From NCBI RefSeq assembly GCF_002245785.1, contig NZ_NNCE01000005.1, forward strand, positions 25,905-89,904: a stretch of DNA of 64,000 bases. Reading direction: 5' to 3'. Origin of the DNA: Mycoplasma testudineum (GTDB taxonomy: Bacteria > Bacillota_I > Bacilli_A > Mycoplasmatales > Metamycoplasmataceae). The translations under genes and the position numbers were made by a program. The notes below the pieces were generated by a model. It was not told where the DNA came from. It worked only from the letters and a program-made list of their open reading frames with translations, and searched no databases. This document shows positions 36,193 to 49,026 of the stretch, in pieces. Numbering within the stretch: the first letter of the stretch is position 1; every line of letters begins with the position of its first letter.

Positions 36193-36948
36193 ATGACAAT
36201 TCGTTCGATAACACAAGAACTAGAAAAAATATATCCACTTAACAATCAAGATCCCTGAGATTTTTCGGGCTTTTCTATTCGTGTAAAAAATTACCATCGT
36301 GTTTTACTAAAATCAATTTTGTTAACAATTGATGTAACTCTTGATTCAATTAAATATGCAATAAAAAATGATGTGAATTTAATAATTACACATCATCCTT
36401 TTATTTTTAATAACTCTATTAAAGAAGATTTTAAAAATAATAATTACAAAATTGAAATTTATAATCTTTGTTTACAACACGGAATTAGTTTGTATTCTCT
36501 TCACACTAATTTTGATAGTGATAATGAAGGTACAAGTTTTCAAGTGGCAAAAATGTTTTTTGAAAATTTACAAGTTGAAATTGAATCAAAATATTCTGCA
36601 TCTGTAAAAGTTGATATAACTTATGACCAATTGAAAAAAAACTTAACTAAAAAAGGCTATCCTATTTTCCATAAATTAATTCATAAAACAAATATTGAAT
36701 CCTTTAATAAGGTAATTTTTTTTGCTGGTTCAGGGGATTATCAATCGATTTATGAAATGAAAGATCCTAATACAGTTTTTGTGACAAGCGACATAAAATG
36801 AAATGAATGAATTTTATATCATGAAGAAAAAATTAATATCATCCAGATTAGCCACAAAGTTGAACAAGCTTTTATCAAAAAAATTTTTAATGTTTTAAGT
36901 AACCTTTATAATAAAGAAAATATACATATGTTAAAATTAGAAATATAG
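36193..36948 (+). CDS. Nif3-like dinuclear metal centre protein (DUF34)
   Basis: A 251-residue member of the Nif3/NIF3L1 family. The metal-binding ITHHPFIF block and the SLHTNFDSDNEGTSF block (H and D ligands) are visible, and FFAGSGDYQSIYEM matches the later AGSGG-like motif. The C-terminal half lacks one expected His-rich ending or is diverged. It starts 1 nt after rpoD, a common neighbour in Firmicutes. Related proteins have been proposed to be GTP cyclohydrolase-I-like or hydrolytic, but the role is not settled. Confidence 0.88.
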
Positions 36949-36959
36949 GTGGTATTTTT

Positions 36960-37445
36960 ATGGATATTTCAAGATTATTAAAAGCACAATGTGAATTAGA
37001 TGCAATGATTTTAAAAAAGGCAAACTTGTCAAGTTTTAAAGACGTAATGCCAAAAATTGGAATTGCATTAATTGTTGAAATTTCGGAATTTGCAAATGAA
37101 TTACAATCCTTTAAATATTGAAAAAGCAATAAAAATATTGACAATCAGAAAATTCTTGAAGAATATAGTGATGGTATACATTTCTTGAATTCATATGCCT
37201 TTAATTATGATGTAAATCCTATTATTGAACCAAGAGTAGTTTCAGATGATATTAATGTTCAATTGATAGATGCATTTAACGAATGCTTATATATGATTAA
37301 AAAAACTAATAAATCAACAATCACTAAGGCTTATCAAACATATTTGGGTTTGGCTTCATTGTTAAAAATATCTGATGATACAATTGAAAAAGAGTATTTC
37401 AAAAAAAATGAAATAAATCAACAAAGAGTTAAAGGTTCATACTAA
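36960..37445 (+). CDS. All-alpha dimeric dUTPase (dUTPase_2/MazG-like)
   Basis: A 161-residue all-helical protein. The pattern EISEFANELQSFKYWK, with the two Glu of the metal site and FKYWK (TGA Trp), followed by ILEEYSDGIHFLNS (E...D), is the signature of dimeric dUTPases. These hydrolyse dUTP (and dUDP) to dUMP, keeping uracil out of DNA and feeding dTMP synthesis. AGGTGG lies 7 nt before ATG 36960. It replaces the usual trimeric Dut. Confidence 0.88.
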
Positions 37446-37449
37446 TCGA

Positions 37450-38127
37450 ATGATAGATGAGTATAAATTCGAATTCCATAAAACAAGAACAAAAAACTTG
37501 CAATTTGATTTTCTTGAAAAACCTTTTGATAACGGTTATATTTTTAGAAAAGATGATTTTATTTTAAAAGATGAATATGGCAATTACAATCAATTTGCAT
37601 TATGAATAAGTGATAAAAATAGAGCAGTATTTAAATTACAGCTTTATGCATCTGATCATCCCCGTTCAAATTGTTTTAGAGTAAATAATTATGGTTCAAT
37701 TATCGAACAATATTTTCGCATTAAAAAAATTATTAAATTTGATTTTGAAGATTTAGGAGAAATATCGAGCCTTACAAAAAGCAGAATAATTAAATGAAAT
37801 GATAGTAAAACATTTAACCATGTACTACCGCTAATTTTTTTAATAAGGGCTTATTCAGTTGACAAAATATCTAGAATTTTAATATATAAAACAAAAGTTA
37901 AATTTATCGTTCCAATCAGTAGATTGTTATATATTGTAATTTTACACTCAGCGCCAGATTACTGAGTAATGGAAAATACACAGTTAAAAAAATTGTTTGA
38001 AAAATTAGGGATTAATACCTCTGATTTAAGACTTCACAAGTTGAAAGAAATGGCAATGCTAGAGGGCAAAAAAATTGACTATGAACTAAAAGAAAAAGAA
38101 TTGGAAATTAATATAACCAATTATTAG
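37450..38127 (+). CDS. Hypothetical protein, 225 residues
   Basis: An open frame revealed when TGA is read as Trp (three TGA codons). Start ATG 37450, stop TAG 38127. It has no signal or membrane segment. The N-terminal half is aromatic and charged (YKFEFHKTRTKNLQFDF; WISDKNRAVFKLQLYASDH). The middle has a hydrophobic helix-like stretch (VKFIVPISRLLYIVILHSAP). The C-terminal end is K/E-rich. It begins 4 nt after the dUTPase stop and ends before tpiA, so it is in the same transcript. No family recognised. Confidence 0.8.
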
Positions 38128-38190
38128 CCTATTTATTTCGTATTCTATTGAATAATATATAATTTTAAAAAATAAACTATTAGGAGATTT

Positions 38191-38931
<741 letters not shown>

Positions 38932-38932
38932 T

Positions 38933-40403
38933 ATGAAAAAAGTAATTTTAGTAGTTATTGATGGTCTAGGTTTAAGAACCGAAAGCCAAGGTAATGGATT
39001 TAAACAAGCGAATACACCAAATTTTGACAATTGGTTTAAAACATTTCCAAATTCTAAAATAATGGCTTCAGGAGAATATGTCGGTTTACCAAAAGGTCAA
39101 ATGGGAAATAGTGAAGTAGGTCATTTAAGTATAGGGGCAGGGAAAGTCGTTTACACCGGCCTATCATTAATTAATAATGAAATCGAAACAGGGAAGTTTA
39201 AGTTAAATGAAAAATTTCTTAATGTTTTTGAAAAAGTTAAAAAAGATAATTCAACTTTGCATATTATGGGTTTGCTATCACCTGGTGGAGTTCATTCAGC
39301 TGAAGAGCATTTATTTGAATTAATAAAAATGGCACACGAACATGGTGTTAAAAATTTAGCAGTTCATGTTTTTGGTGATGGTAGAGATGTAGCCCCTCAA
39401 TCTATAATTCCTTCAATTGAAAAATTAGATAAATTAACAAAAAAATTCGGATATTTCATAGGAACCATTTCTGGTAGATTTTATGCAATGGATCGAGATA
39501 AAATTTTTGAAAGAACTCAAAAAGCATATGATGCACTGCTTCATAAAAATTCACAAATTTTTAGTGATGCCAAAAAATATGTTGAAGATCAATATTCACA
39601 AAATATTACAGATGAGTTTTTTATTCCGGCATATAATCCAGATTCTTTTCCAATCAAAAATAATGATTCAATTATCTTCTTTAATTTCAGACCAGATAGA
39701 GCTAGACAATTAACTCATCTTTTTAAACCTTCTGAAATTTATGATTTCAAAAACAGTCATCAGCTTAAAATTTCTAATTTTATTTCAATGATGAAATATG
39801 AAGGTATGGATACAGAAGTCGCTTTTGAAGAAACCAAAATTACTGAACCAATAGGTAAAGTACTTGCCGATCAAGGACTGAAACAATTAAGAGTAGCAGA
39901 AACACAAAAATATGCTCATGTAACTTATTTTATGGATGGTGGAATTGATGTTACTTATCCTAATTCAAAAAGAATAATGGTTGATTCAATTAAAGCTGAA
40001 TCATTTGCTGATTCGCCACATATGTCTGCAATGGAAATTACAGATGAAGTAATTAAAAATGCAAATAATTATGATTTAACTATTTTAAATTATGCTAATC
40101 CTGACATGGTAGGTCATACAGGGGATTTAAAAGCAACTATTGAAGCCGTTTCATTTTTGGATATACAACTAGGAAGATTAATGGATTTTGCTATTCAAAA
40201 TAATATTACGGTTTTTATAACTGCAGATCATGGAAATGCAGAAATTACTGAAGATGAAAATAATCAACCTGCTACAAAACATACATCAAGTCCGGTTATG
40301 TTAATTACTAATGATTTATCTTTAAAATTAAAAGATGGAAAACTAGCAAACATAGCTCCAACAATTTTGGATTACATGAATATCAAAAAGCCTAGTGAAA
40401 TGA

Positions 40404-40429
<26 letters not shown>
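38933..40429 (+). CDS. gpmI: 2,3-bisphosphoglycerate-independent phosphoglycerate mutase
   Basis: Interconverts 3- and 2-phosphoglycerate, 498 residues. It has the alkaline-phosphatase-like metal site: VIDGLGLR, the catalytic serine in MGNSEVGHLSIGAG, HVFGDGRDVAPQS, NFRPDRARQL, NPDMVGHTGD and TADHGNAE. Length is typical for the family. The 3' end overlaps the following methyltransferase by 26 nt. Confidence 0.97.
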
Positions 40430-42723
<2,294 letters not shown>

Positions 42724-42767
42724 ATATTAAGCATTTAATTTATAGATCAAGAACATAAAATAAATAG

Positions 42768-42793
42768 CGGTCCTTATCATTAAGGACCGTTTT
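42768..42793 (+). terminator. Perfect 9-bp hairpin after metG
   Basis: CGGTCCTTA (42768-42776), loop TCAT, TAAGGACCG (42781-42789), then TTTT. A good intrinsic terminator. The right arm and what follows (AAGGACCGTTTT then ATTATGA) closely match the leader of the transposase gene at 62619-62637, so it may also derive from that element. Confidence 0.7.
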
Positions 42794-42809
42794 AATTATG
42801 ACAAAATAT

Positions 42810-42900
42810 AACAACATAGCGGAATTGGCTATAAGAATAAATAGTGCAATGGTCTTGAAAACCAGATATTAAAAATTTTAATATCGTAAAATCAAAAACT
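42810..42900 (+). pseudogene. Degenerate class II tRNA-like sequence (Ser-UGA-like)
   Basis: TAGCGGAATTGGC (42817-42829) is the D-arm of a class II tRNA. TGGTCTTGAAAACCA (42850-42864) is an anticodon arm with TGA anticodon and four good pairs. It is followed by a strong ~8-bp AT hairpin (42866-42884) where serine/leucine tRNAs have the long variable arm. The D-loop has about 10 extra bases, and no T-arm (GTTCRANYC) or matching acceptor is visible. I read it as a tRNA relic, not a working gene. The 331-bp gap between metG and the lipoprotein holds nothing else but this, the hairpin and a promoter. Confidence 0.35.
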
Positions 42901-43002
42901 TAACACCACATTTTCTTTACAATTAAATGTTACATAAAATCCAATTTTTAAGCAATTTAATTTTAAATAAATATTATTACAAAATTAAAAATGTGAATTT
43001 TC

Positions 43003-43008
43003 TATAAT
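43003..43008 (+). promoter_or_regulatory. Candidate -10 box of lipoprotein gene
   Basis: TATAAT 46 nt before ATG 43055. The leader contains AAAGGATG as ribosome site. No clear -35 element. Confidence 0.45.
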
Positions 43009-43054
43009 TTAGTAGAAAAAAATGGGATATATAAAATTGCATAAAGGATGTAAA

Positions 43055-44081
43055 ATGAAAAAACATAAATTATTTTATTTATCTTTATTTTCTATTATCT
43101 CAACACTATCAATGTTTTCATGCAGTCCAGTTATTGTTGAATCACCAAAAGATAAAATTATTACTAAACCTGATGATTCAATAATTTATAAAATTAGTGA
43201 ACAACAAAATAATGAAATTGCAAAACTAGCAAGTAAAAACTTTAGTTTAATTAAAAATATCAAGGCCAAAAGTAACGAAATGAAATTAAAAATATCATTA
43301 AATGCAGGCTACACAATGAATATCAAAGATGGAAAAGTAAAATTTGAAAAAAAAGATGTTCATAATTTTGATGGTCAAAATGAAAAAATGTATTTTTATG
43401 GATTTATAGACACTATATCAAATTTAGAACTCCTAAATGACATGAGTGAAACAAATTTTTCTAAATTGATTGAAAATAATTTAATTATTCAAAATTTAAT
43501 CCCTAATTTCCCGGTTGATTCTTGATATATGTTCTCTTTACAAAACTTTCACAATGTTATTACTTCTTTTGAACAATTCAAAACTTATATGTCACTATTT
43601 CAAAATTTAAATGAATCTCAAAAAAGTGAATTCGGGACAGAAAAAAGTATCGAATACTTTAATGAACTCAAACGGGACATGGTAGATACAATTACTAATT
43701 TTAACGGTGTAAATGAATTATTTTTTAAAGAAAATTTTATTCTAATTTCAGCAATGAATGACAATGAGGCAATTGTAGATATAAAATTTGACCCTTTGAA
43801 GAATCAATTAAATTTGCAAAGGTTAGATGTCGAAAGAAATAAATTGGGAGAAATCAACTGAAAAAAAAACAGTTGATAAAAGTGAAATACGTTCAATCAT
43901 AAACAAAAATATACAAGATGTTCCGCATGTTGTTCAATATCACTGACATAATCAAAAAGTAGTATTAACTATTTTAAATAAGGAAAAACTTGGTATATCA
44001 AGTGATGAAAATATAAAAATTAATGAAGAAACATTGAATGAATATGATAAACTGATAAATTTTTATTTAAATAAAGACTAA
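43055..44081 (+). pseudogene. Frameshifted lipoprotein gene, break at a nine-A run
   Basis: The signal peptide MKKHKLFYLSLFSIISTLSM leads to lipobox SMFSC (Cys ~24). The mature part is K/N/E-rich without a known domain. AAAGGATG precedes ATG 43055. The frame runs to TAA at 43877-43879 (about 274 residues). Just before, a run of nine A (43861-43869) occurs, and removing one A fuses it to a further 67-codon open frame ending TAA 44081 (VDKSEIRSIINKNIQDVP onward). The gene is therefore either a frameshift mutant or a phase-variable lipoprotein caught in the off or short state. Promoter and RBS are intact. Confidence 0.7.
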
Positions 44082-44220
44082 TATTAGTAAATGTGAATTA
44101 TAAGATGTTTGAATAAACTAAATGTAAATAAATTATATAGAAAAACTCACCTATCTACTTGAATCACAATAGATAATTTTCACCAAATTCATAAATGTTA
44201 TAATTTTTTTGAGGTGAAAT

Positions 44221-44374
44221 ATGAATAAAAAATATATCTTATTAATTTTTTATAGTTTCTATTTTATTAGTCATTATAGGAAATTTAAAACAAACAATAA
44301 TTGTATGAATAAAGAAAGCGACAACGTTAAAGAATTTTATTCTTATTCGTTCAACTAGTGAAAAAAATTTATAA
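44221..44374 (+). pseudogene. Fragment of a small membrane protein gene
   Basis: GAGGTGAAAT precedes ATG 44221, which opens MNKKYILLIF. The frame then changes at a six-T run: the next frame reads IVSILLVIIGNLKQTIIVWI and continues to TAA 44374, a plausible single-TM protein. In the original frame only 44 codons are open. The hydrophobic half surviving in the shifted frame suggests recent frameshift decay. No family recognised. Confidence 0.45.
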
Positions 44375-45090
44375 GCATATACTTGGGATAGTTACAATTA
44401 TGGCAATTGCTTTTACTGTTAGTTGTAGTTCTATTAGCGTTCCTGTCGTGAAAGAAACACAAACAACAAATAACATTGAGAATAGCAATAATATAGTTAT
44501 TGATTTTTGAAGTTATAGTAAAAATAATTTGGTTTCTCGGTACAGTGTTTTCACTTACTCAAATTTTGATTATTTTCAAGTTTTAGACGGGTACGACTGA
44601 GAATCAAAACATGAAAAAATATAAATGAATTTTGAGAATTTAGAAAGAAAAATTTCACAACTTTTGATAATAAATTATTAATAATAAACACATCAGAAGA
44701 ATATGATAATTGATTTGTAAAAAGCTTGGAATTAATGACAAAGGACTTCCGGCCAATTAGTTACATTGAAGAAACAATGAATTCTAATTTAAAAAACGTT
44801 GATTTCAGTAAGCAATCAATATTAATATTACCAACTTTAATAACTTCAACGAGTTCAATTTTTACTAATCCAGAACTAAATATTTCGTTTTATGAATCTG
44901 TGATGTTTAGTAGTAACAAAATTACTTTAAATATTATTACTCATGAATCTTCTCTGAAAATTGATTCAAATTTTAAAACAGATATGACTCCAATTTTTTC
45001 CAGAAATCAATTTATGATCATTCCAAGGATTCTGTAGAAAAAATTGATAAAGCAATTGACAATGTAGAAATTATTGTTAAAAAAATATAA
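44358..45090 (+). pseudogene. Second degenerate lipoprotein gene with two frame changes
   Basis: GTG 44358 opens MKKIYKHILGIVTIMAIAFT and a lipobox VSC (then SSISVPV), so it began as a lipoprotein. The frame stops at TAA about 44625. Coding-like sequence continues in another frame (INEFWEFRKKNFTTFDNKLL to IIPRIL, stop ~45038), then in a third frame (DSVEKIDKAIDNVEIIVKKI, stop 45090). At least two indels separate the pieces, so this is a pseudogene. Together with 43055-44374 it is a decaying lipoprotein cluster. Nothing else was seen up to the rpmG promoter. Confidence 0.6.
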
Positions 45091-45244
45091 AATAATTTGA
45101 ATTTGTTTTATATGCGATAACAATATTAAGTTATTTATTTTCCGATTTTAATGATTTGCATATATCATAATATTCTTAGTAATTGAAGCATTCTAAGCTT
45201 CATTAACTACGTAAAAGCAACAATTTTATTTTAAAGAATAGGAA

Positions 45245-45250
45245 TATAAT
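45245..45250 (+). promoter_or_regulatory. Candidate -10 box of rpmG
   Basis: TATAAT 27 nt before the rpmG ATG. Leader carries AGGAGGA. Confidence 0.5.
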
Positions 45251-45277
45251 GCTAAAATATTTTAAACAGGAGGATTT

Positions 45278-45430
45278 ATGCCAAGAGACGGATTTACATT
45301 AGAATGTACTGAATGCAAAATGCAAAATTACATTTCAAAGAAAAATAAGAAAAACACTATTGACAAAGTCGAACTTAACAAACATTGCCCTAAATGTAAT
45401 GATCATACTAAACACCGCGAGCGTAAATAA
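45278..45430 (+). CDS. rpmG: 50S ribosomal protein L33
   Basis: A 50-residue L33 with all four zinc-ligand cysteines as two pairs (CTECK and CPKC), plus [11 protein letters not shown] and the basic end HTKHRERK, i.e. the zinc-containing (C+) paralogue. Strong AGGAGGA site. The gene has its own promoter and terminator, so it is monocistronic. Confidence 0.95.
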   Translation: MPRDGFTLECTECKMQNYISKKNKKNTIDKVELNKHCPKCNDHTKHRERK

Positions 45431-45449
45431 TTTGCCACGCGGCGTTTTT
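45410..45449 (+). terminator. GC-rich terminator overlapping the rpmG stop
   Basis: AAAC-A-CCGCG around 45410-45419 can pair with CGCGG-C-GTTT around 45438-45447, followed by T residues. The stem starts inside the last rpmG codons. The GC content is unusual for this region. Confidence 0.5.
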
Positions 45450-45471
45450 AATTATTAGCTAAGGAGAACAA

Positions 45472-46512
45472 ATGACAACTATTAAAGTAAAACAATTGAT
45501 CAAATCACATAAAAATGTAGAAGCACTAATCAGTTTTGCTCCGCAAACAAGACTTTGATATGCTAATGTTGCAACTACGGATGGAATTTTAATTATTGAG
45601 CCAGATAATGCATACTTATTTGTAGATTCTAGATATATTGAATATGCAACTAAAAAATCAACTAATGTACAGGTGATTTTATTAGAAAAAAACAGCTTTA
45701 AAAAATTCTTAACCGAAAGAAAATATAAAGAAGTTTTAGTTGAAAAAGAATATTTACTGTTAGAACAAATGGAAATGTTACAGGCATATTTACCGAAAAT
45801 AAAATTTAAATCTATTTCTGGTAAAAATTTAAGAATTAAAAAGACTAATGAAGAAATTGAACTAGTTAAAAAAGCAATTGAAATTTCACTACTTTCATAC
45901 AATAAAGTAAGAAATCAATTGCAAGTTGGTCAAACTGAAAAAGAAGTAGCAGCACTTTTAGAATATGAAATGCAAAAAAACGGTGCTGAAAAAGAAAGTT
46001 TTGAATCAATTATAGCTTTTGGCCCTTCTGCAGCTGAACCGCATCATCATCCTACTGATCGTAAATTGAAAGATGGAGACATTGTAAAAATGGATTTTGG
46101 AGCTCAATATAATGGTTATGCTGCTGATATTACTAGAACATTTATGTTTGGAGATTCAAGTAAATTTGATCCAAAATTAGTTGAAATTATTAAAATAGTT
46201 GAAGAAGCAGCTTACAAAGGTATTGAATTAGTAAAGCCAGGTATTAGTACTAAAGAAGTAGATAAAGCTTGCCGTGATCATATTAAAAAAGCTGGTTATG
46301 AAAAACAATTTTTACATTCAACAGGTCACGGATTAGGAATTGATGTCCACGAAAGCCCAAATGTTAGCACAGCTAGTGAAACCATTTTAGAACCTGGAAT
46401 GATAATAACAGTTGAACCTGGAATTTATATTCAGGATTTAGGTGGAGCACGTTTAGAAAATGATATTTTAGTAACTGAAGATGGTTACATTAATTTAAGC
46501 AAGGATATTTAA
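45472..46512 (+). CDS. pepP: Xaa-Pro aminopeptidase (M24 family)
   Basis: Removes N-terminal residues before proline, 346 residues. The N-terminal creatinase-like domain is ~1-125. The catalytic pita-bread domain has DFGAQYNGYAADITRTF (two Asp ligands), HSTGHGLGIDVHE (His), VEPGIYI (Glu) and ARLENDILVT (Glu), so all metal ligands are present. AAGGAGA precedes ATG 45472. It overlaps efp by TAATG; pepP-efp is a common pair in Firmicutes. Confidence 0.95.
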
Positions 46513-47072
46513 TGATTGAAGTTAACAAATTTAAACCTGGAATTACTTTTGCAGATGGTGATGACATTTTTGTTGTTATTGAAGCTCAGCATTCAAAACA
46601 AGGTAGAGGTCAAGCATCAGTTAAAGCAAAAGTAAAAAATTTACGTACTGGTTCAACAACTATAAAAACTTACACCGGTGGAGATAGAGTTAATAAAGCT
46701 CATATTGAATTAAAAAATTACACATATTTATATAGTGACGGAAACGATATTTGATTAATGGATGAAGAAACTTATGAACAAAGAAACATCCCAATGTCAA
46801 GAGTTGAATATGAACTTAATTTCATTAAAGAAAATGATAAAGTGAAATTAAGAATGTTTGAAAGCGAACTTCTAGATATTGAAATTCCAGCTAAAGTTGC
46901 TTTAAAAGTTACTGAAGCTCCTGATGCAGTTAAAGGAAATACAACTACAAATCCGCAAAAAAAAGTTACAGTTGAAACTGGATTTGAACTTGAAGTTCCT
47001 ATGTTTATTAAAGAAGGTGAAGTAATTATCATCTCAACTGAAACTGGTAAATATACTGGTAAATCAAACTAA
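46512..47072 (+). CDS. efp: Translation elongation factor P
   Basis: Relieves ribosome stalling at polyproline, 186 residues: KOW-like N domain and two OB-fold domains ending EVIIISTETGKYTGKSN. TGA encodes a Trp at 46752. The tip loop reads HSKQGRGQA, so the residue usually modified (Lys in Bacillus and E. coli, Arg in EarP bacteria) is Arg here; no EarP-like gene is seen in this window. First codon shares A with the pepP stop. Confidence 0.95.
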
Positions 47073-47089
47073 TTAAATTCGGAGACAAA

Positions 47090-48961
47090 ATGCAAGATAA
47101 ATATGCAATTAATACTTTAAAAATGAATGGTGTAGCAGCTGTTAACCAAGCAAACAGCGGTCATCCAGGGATTGTTCTTTCTGCAGCTACAATGTTGCAC
47201 ACTATTTTTACTAGACACATAAAATATGACCCATTAAACCCTAAATGAATTAATCGAGATCGTTTTATTCTTTCAGCTGGACATGGTTCTGCACTTTTAT
47301 ATGCCCAGTTAAGATTGATGGGTTTAATTAGTGAAAAAGATTTAAAAAATTTTAGACAAGCTAATTCACTTACACCAGGTCATCCTGAATATGGTCACAC
47401 AACTGGTGTTGAAGCAACTACTGGACCATTAGGTCAAGGTCTTGCTATGGCTATTGGATTAGCAACTTCTGAAGCACACTTAAATGCTAAATTCCCTTCT
47501 GAAATTGATCATTATACTTACGCAATTGTAGGTGATGGAGATTTACAAGAAGGTGTAGCTTATGAAGCTATGTCATTTGCTGGACAACAAAAATTAAGTA
47601 AACTAATTGTTTTACATGATTCAAATGATATTCAACTTGATACTGCAGTTAATGTAATTAATACTGAAAGCATTAAAAAAAGAGTTGAAGCGCAAGGCTG
47701 AAATTATCAATTAGTAAAAACAAATACTGTTGAAGCTATTAGTGAAGCAATTACTAAAGCAAAAAGTCAGAGCGATAAACCTTCATTTATCGAAGTAAAA
47801 ACAATCATTGGTGAAGGTAGTTCAAAACAAGGAACTACAGCAGTTCATGGCGCTCCTTTAGGAAATGACATTGAAGTATTAGCGCAAAAATTAGAATGAA
47901 CAGAAGATGATTATTTTGCAGTTCCAAACATAGTTTTTCAATATTATGATCAATGAAAACATAATCAAAATAAACTATTTCAAGAATGAGATAAAAAGAA
48001 AAAAACTTCAAAATTTGATAAATTTATTAAATCTTGACTAGAAATGAATGTTAATTTAGGAATTGCACCTGATCAAGCTACTAGAAATTCAGTTGGCACA
48101 ATTTTAACTAAATTAGCTAAAATTAATGACCAAATGATAGGTGGAAGTGCTGATTTATCTGTTTCTACAAAAGTTGCTGGTATAGATGGTGATTTTGGAC
48201 CTGAAAACAGAAAAGGTAAAAACATTCTTTTTGGTGTTAGAGAAATGGCTATGGCTGCAATTGCAAATGGAATTGCTTTACATTCAAACTTAAAACCATT
48301 TGTTTCTACATTCTTAGTTTTTGCTGATTATTTAAAAGGCGCAATGCGTCTAAGCGCATTAATGAATTTACCAGTTTTATACATTTTTAGTCACGATTCA
48401 GTATTTGTTGGTGAAGACGGACCTACTCATCAACCAATAGAACAAATTGCTATGATGCGTGCTATGCCTAATATAACTTTATTTAGACCTGCAGATGAAA
48501 AAGAAGTACTTGGTTCATTTAAATGATATTTTGAAAATTCAAAACCAACAGTTATCGTAAGCAGTCGTCAGAATTTAAAAACACTAGAAAATACTGATAT
48601 TGATAAAGTCGAATCAGGAGCATATTTACTTTTAAAAGGAAAAGATACATTAAAACACTGAACATTAATTGCCACTGGTAGTGAAACAGCTATGGCTTTT
48701 AACATTGCTAAAGAATTAGGATTAAGTTGTTATTCAGTACCTTCATATGATTTAGTTAAAAAACCTAATTGAGTTAAAGAATTTACAATTAGTATCGAAG
48801 CACAAAGTACATTTGGTTGAAATAGATTAGCTAATTATAGTATTGGAATTGATACATTTGGCACTTCAGCTCCAGGTGAACAAGCTTATCAAATGATGGC
48901 TATGGATCATGATTCAGTTAAATCAAAAATCTTTTCAATAATTTCAAAAGTTGAAAAATAA
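47090..48961 (+). CDS. tkt: Transketolase
   Basis: Thiamine-diphosphate enzyme of the non-oxidative pentose phosphate pathway, 623 residues. N-terminal [30 protein letters not shown] and the ThDP motif [15 protein letters not shown] (GDG...). In the middle and C-terminal parts: [36 protein letters not shown] and RPADEKE. Slightly shorter than the usual 660. CGGAGA precedes ATG 47090. It links the glycolytic intermediates made by tpiA/gpmI-level metabolism to ribose supply. Confidence 0.96.
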
Positions 48962-48978
48962 TTTAAATATTACTTAAG

Positions 48979-49001
48979 CACTCTTAAAAAAGAGTGTTTT
49001 T
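48979..49001 (+). terminator. Intrinsic terminator after tkt
   Basis: CACTCTT (48979-48985), loop AAAA, AAGAGTG (48990-48996), then TTTTT. The dinB -10 box begins 13 nt further on. Confidence 0.82.
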
Positions 49002-49013
49002 ATTTTTCGACTT

Positions 49014-49019
49014 TATAAT
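49014..49019 (+). promoter_or_regulatory. -10 box of dinB, leaderless configuration
   Basis: TATAAT ends 7 nt before the ATG 49027 and no Shine-Dalgarno is present, so transcription probably starts at the start codon. No LexA/DinR-like operator is visible. Confidence 0.5.
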
Positions 49020-49026
49020 TATTAAT

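Noticed and set aside
39483..39713. ORF of 76 codons within gpmI in another frame
   Set aside because: Shadow of a well-conserved gene; no independent start signal.
42798..42872. Small ORF starting ATG 42798 behind the metG hairpin
   Set aside because: Only about 24 codons, no ribosome site outside the hairpin stem, and it overlaps the tRNA-like sequence; the start resembles the transposase leader by descent only.
42810..42900. Functional tRNA-Ser gene
   Set aside because: No T-arm, no acceptor pairing and an oversized D-loop, so kept only as a relic.
48994..49026. Longer DinB start at ATG 48994
   Set aside because: It would begin inside the tkt terminator stem, and the dinB promoter lies downstream of it.
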